Shown piece after piece: positions 9,056-10,507 of a DNA stretch of 10,507 nt. Made by a program: the position numbers and the translations under genes. The DNA is from Phoronis ovalis (lineage: Eukaryota; Phoronida; Phoronidae). Position 1 is the first letter of the stretch, and every line of letters begins with the position of its first letter. The notes below the pieces were generated by a model. That model did no database searches. It had not been told where the DNA came from and worked only from the letters and a program-made list of their open reading frames with translations. Location of the stretch: assembly GCA_028565635.1 (NCBI GenBank), contig JAOXYB010024069.1:1-10507 (forward strand). The letters are read 5' to 3'.

Positions 9056-9519
9056 TTAGCCTAAAATACAAAACACATTAACGCTTTGACAACGATGGCT
9101 GGGCTTGCCTGAATTGGGATTTTCTCCATTTGTTATTTCATTGGTCCTCAGATATGGAGGCAAGTCCAACACCGACTTGATGGTAGTAGTGTCACCAAGA
9201 GGTGTGTCCTCTGTGGCATTAATTGACAGCCGTTTGCGGGCTGCTGTGGTTGTCATTCGCTGGGTGGTTTTCGTTGTCGTGACAAGAGGGTACAGTGGGT
9301 GTGGCTTAGCTGAACAAGGTTTAAATATCTTATTAACATTCCTATCAATTGGATATGGAAAGGCAAGATCTTTCCTTCGGTTATTTTTACTTGGTCGTTT
9401 AGTGGTTGTTACTGTGGTTTTTAAATCTTTGTTAGTCGTCACAAAAGGTGTTGTCAGTTCTGGGTGAAGATCAGTTCCATATAAAAGAAGCGTGACTTCT
9501 CTCAAGCGTGCAGGGCGAT
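9056..9519 (-). CDS. Fur1: Fur1 exon A: P-domain end and Thr-rich soluble tail
   Basis: The acceptor TGCTTGTTAACAG precedes 9519. The exon starts with AT, completing the T of the P-domain exon to give Tyr, and reads RPARLREVTLLLYGTD: the same final P-domain strand that exon B encodes. It then continues for about 135 residues to a stop at 9056..9058. The tail is rich in Thr and Lys/Arg (runs TTVTTTKRP, VTTTKTTQRMTTTAARKR), has one N-glycosylation sequon (NAT), a basic ARKR (9230..9238 covers RKR), three Cys in all, and ends QSVNVFCILG. No hydrophobic anchor is present, so the isoform should be secreted or lumenal with a mucin-like, positively charged tail. Weak in-frame phase 1 donors exist (A|GTAAAA at 9391/9390 and G|GTGACA at 9196/9195) that could instead join part of it to exon C; the long uninterrupted frame favours a terminal exon. 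Confidence 0.78.
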
Positions 9520-10192
9520 CTGTTAACAAGCAGATATATTATATTACAGTTTACAGCAATATGTGACTTTGTTGCCATGTACATTGTATCTTGTCATATG
9601 CTTGTGACATCACATAAACGGGTACAGAATGAGGTAGTGGGAATAAATGCACAAGACAGTTTATAATCTAGTTTTTCTACGTAAATTTAAACAACTTTTT
9701 CAGTTGCTTTTGTACTACTAATTATATATATATGTGACGTCACCAGCAGAGAGACAAAGCACAGTACAAGATGCGCCAGTCTGAGGTTTAATACACTTAG
9801 TGCAGATTAAAACAGTTCTGCAATGCAGTTAACATTAACAAGACACAAAGAACAAGTGCTAATGACACCACCAGGAGGTGCATCTCAGTATTAGTTGCCA
9901 GGCAGTTACACAAGTAAATCAGCAAGACATAGACAAAGATGGTTAGCTTCAAGTTATGAACAACACAAAGCAAATTTGATCGAAGGAAAGTAGGGAGGTT
10001 GTTAATGTTATTAACTTTATATTCAACCATGAATTAACATAAATCCAAATACATAAAATTCCAGTTCAAACATAATCGGTAATAAGCTGTGATTAGCTAG
10101 TTATAAAGCACAATTAATGACAAATTATGCTATCTCTTAAATAAAAAAATTCATACAAAAACAATGAAAACCTATTGACTTATATTACTTAC
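9520..10192 (-). other. Fur1: Fur1 intron between the P-domain exon and exon A
   Basis: It runs from the donor GTAAGT (10192..10187) to the acceptor at 9521..9520. It holds a full CRE-type palindrome (9734..9743) next to a TA-repeat and an open minus-strand stretch (9797..10030) coding two hydrophobic segments, discussed separately. No other feature is visible. Confidence 0.65.
9734..9743. promoter_or_regulatory. Palindromic CRE-like site GTGACGTCAC
   Basis: The 10-base palindrome contains the full consensus TGACGTCA bound by CREB/ATF-family bZIP factors. It sits directly after an AT dinucleotide run (about 9722..9733) in the intron. An exact 8-base CRE is uncommon in AT-rich DNA, but a single site has little weight alone. 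Confidence 0.3.
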
Positions 10193-10497
10193 ATGAGCTT
10201 GCACCATTTTCTATTTCTAAAGTCCAGGTGCCTTTAGCTACTTCACCCCATGTATGAGTTGTCATGAAAGCCCATTCATTAAAACCATCTCGTGCTGTGT
10301 CACGACTTCTTTTGGCTAGTAGAGTTGATCTTGTCCCCATAGGGGACGTTAGAAAAATTTGAATTTCTCCTCTCCGACTTGATGTCAGAGTAATCTTAGC
10401 TTGTACATGCTCCAGATAATGTACATGATTGTTTGGTATGGTTTTGCATCCATCACTAAACAGCGGCACAATAATTTTGCCATTTTGAGGTATAACT
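10193..10497 (-). CDS. Fur1: Fur1 P-domain (P/Homo B) exon of furin-type proprotein convertase
   Basis: This exon encodes most of the P-domain, which stabilises the subtilisin-like catalytic domain of proprotein convertases in the secretory pathway. The acceptor TTTTTTGTAG ends at 10498 and the donor T|GTAAGT follows 10193; the 305 bases are open with entry in phase 2 and exit in phase 1. It reads VIPQNGKIIVPLFSDGCKT, then YLEHVQAKITLTSSRRGEI, SPMGTRSTLLAKRSRD, GFNEWAFMTTHTWGE and GTWTLEIENGASS. The blocks LEHVQA, SPMGTRSTLL, FMTTHTWGE and LEIEN are near identical to human furin and closer to it than to PC5 or PACE4. The RGD of human furin is RGE here. The catalytic domain, pro-segment and signal peptide lie upstream, beyond the right edge. 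If the donor is ignored, the frame stops within two codons. Confidence 0.95.
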
Positions 10498-10507
10498 CTA
10501 CAAAAAA
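10498..10507 (-). other. Fur1: Splice acceptor of the P-domain exon
   Basis: The last ten bases of the window read TTTTTTGTAG on the minus strand, a pyrimidine tract and AG. The rest of this intron is outside the window. Confidence 0.7.

Noticed and set aside
9105-9467. A 120-residue plus-strand open frame
   Set aside because: It is the shadow of exon A: the Val-rich reading is the complement of the Thr codons on the minus strand.
1-10507. Prokaryotic features: operons, ribosome binding sites, CRISPR arrays, tRNA or rRNA genes
   Set aside because: The split, phase-matched furin exons show this is eukaryotic nuclear DNA, and no RNA gene or array pattern was seen on either strand.

Overview
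The window is eukaryotic nuclear DNA: AT-rich, with short coding islands bounded by GT/AG splice sites and separated by long non-coding stretches. The main content is the 3' half of a proprotein convertase gene of the furin type on the minus strand. The P-domain closely resembles furin, and the tail has a Yxx-phi motif and an acidic serine cluster. An arthropod, most likely insect, Fur1 gene is the best reading; the species cannot be told from the sequence.

Layout from left to right: the terminal coding exon of a different gene on the plus strand (316..526, an unidentified multi-pass membrane protein) with its 3'UTR and AATAAA at 1048..1053; a facing minus-strand AATAAA at 1081..1086; a stretch of about 1.8 kb that is probably Fur1 3'UTR and/or intergenic DNA; the Fur1 membrane-anchor exon (exon C, 2912..3405: furin-like Cys repeat, transmembrane helix, cytoplasmic sorting tail); a long intron holding a 77-bp inverted-repeat element and a possible decayed LDL-receptor class A repeat; exon B (7951..8207, with an internal splice donor after 8124); exon A (9056..9519); and the P-domain exon (10193..10497). 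The catalytic domain lies beyond the right edge.

The exons fit together by phase. The P-domain exon ends in phase 1. Exons A and B both begin in phase 1 and both start with a version of the last beta-strand of the P-domain (TLLLYGT or TLVLRGT), so they are structural alternatives. P-A gives a soluble enzyme with a Thr-rich basic tail. P-B(short)-C gives a type I membrane enzyme. P-B(long), read through the internal donor, gives an enzyme ending in a short hydrophobic C-terminus that resembles a GPI-attachment signal. Alternative C-termini are known for Drosophila Dfur1 (Dfurin1, Dfurin1-CRR, Dfurin1-X). The arrangement here, especially the possible GPI-like form, is the most interesting content of the window. 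All splice joins are inferred from sequence without transcripts.
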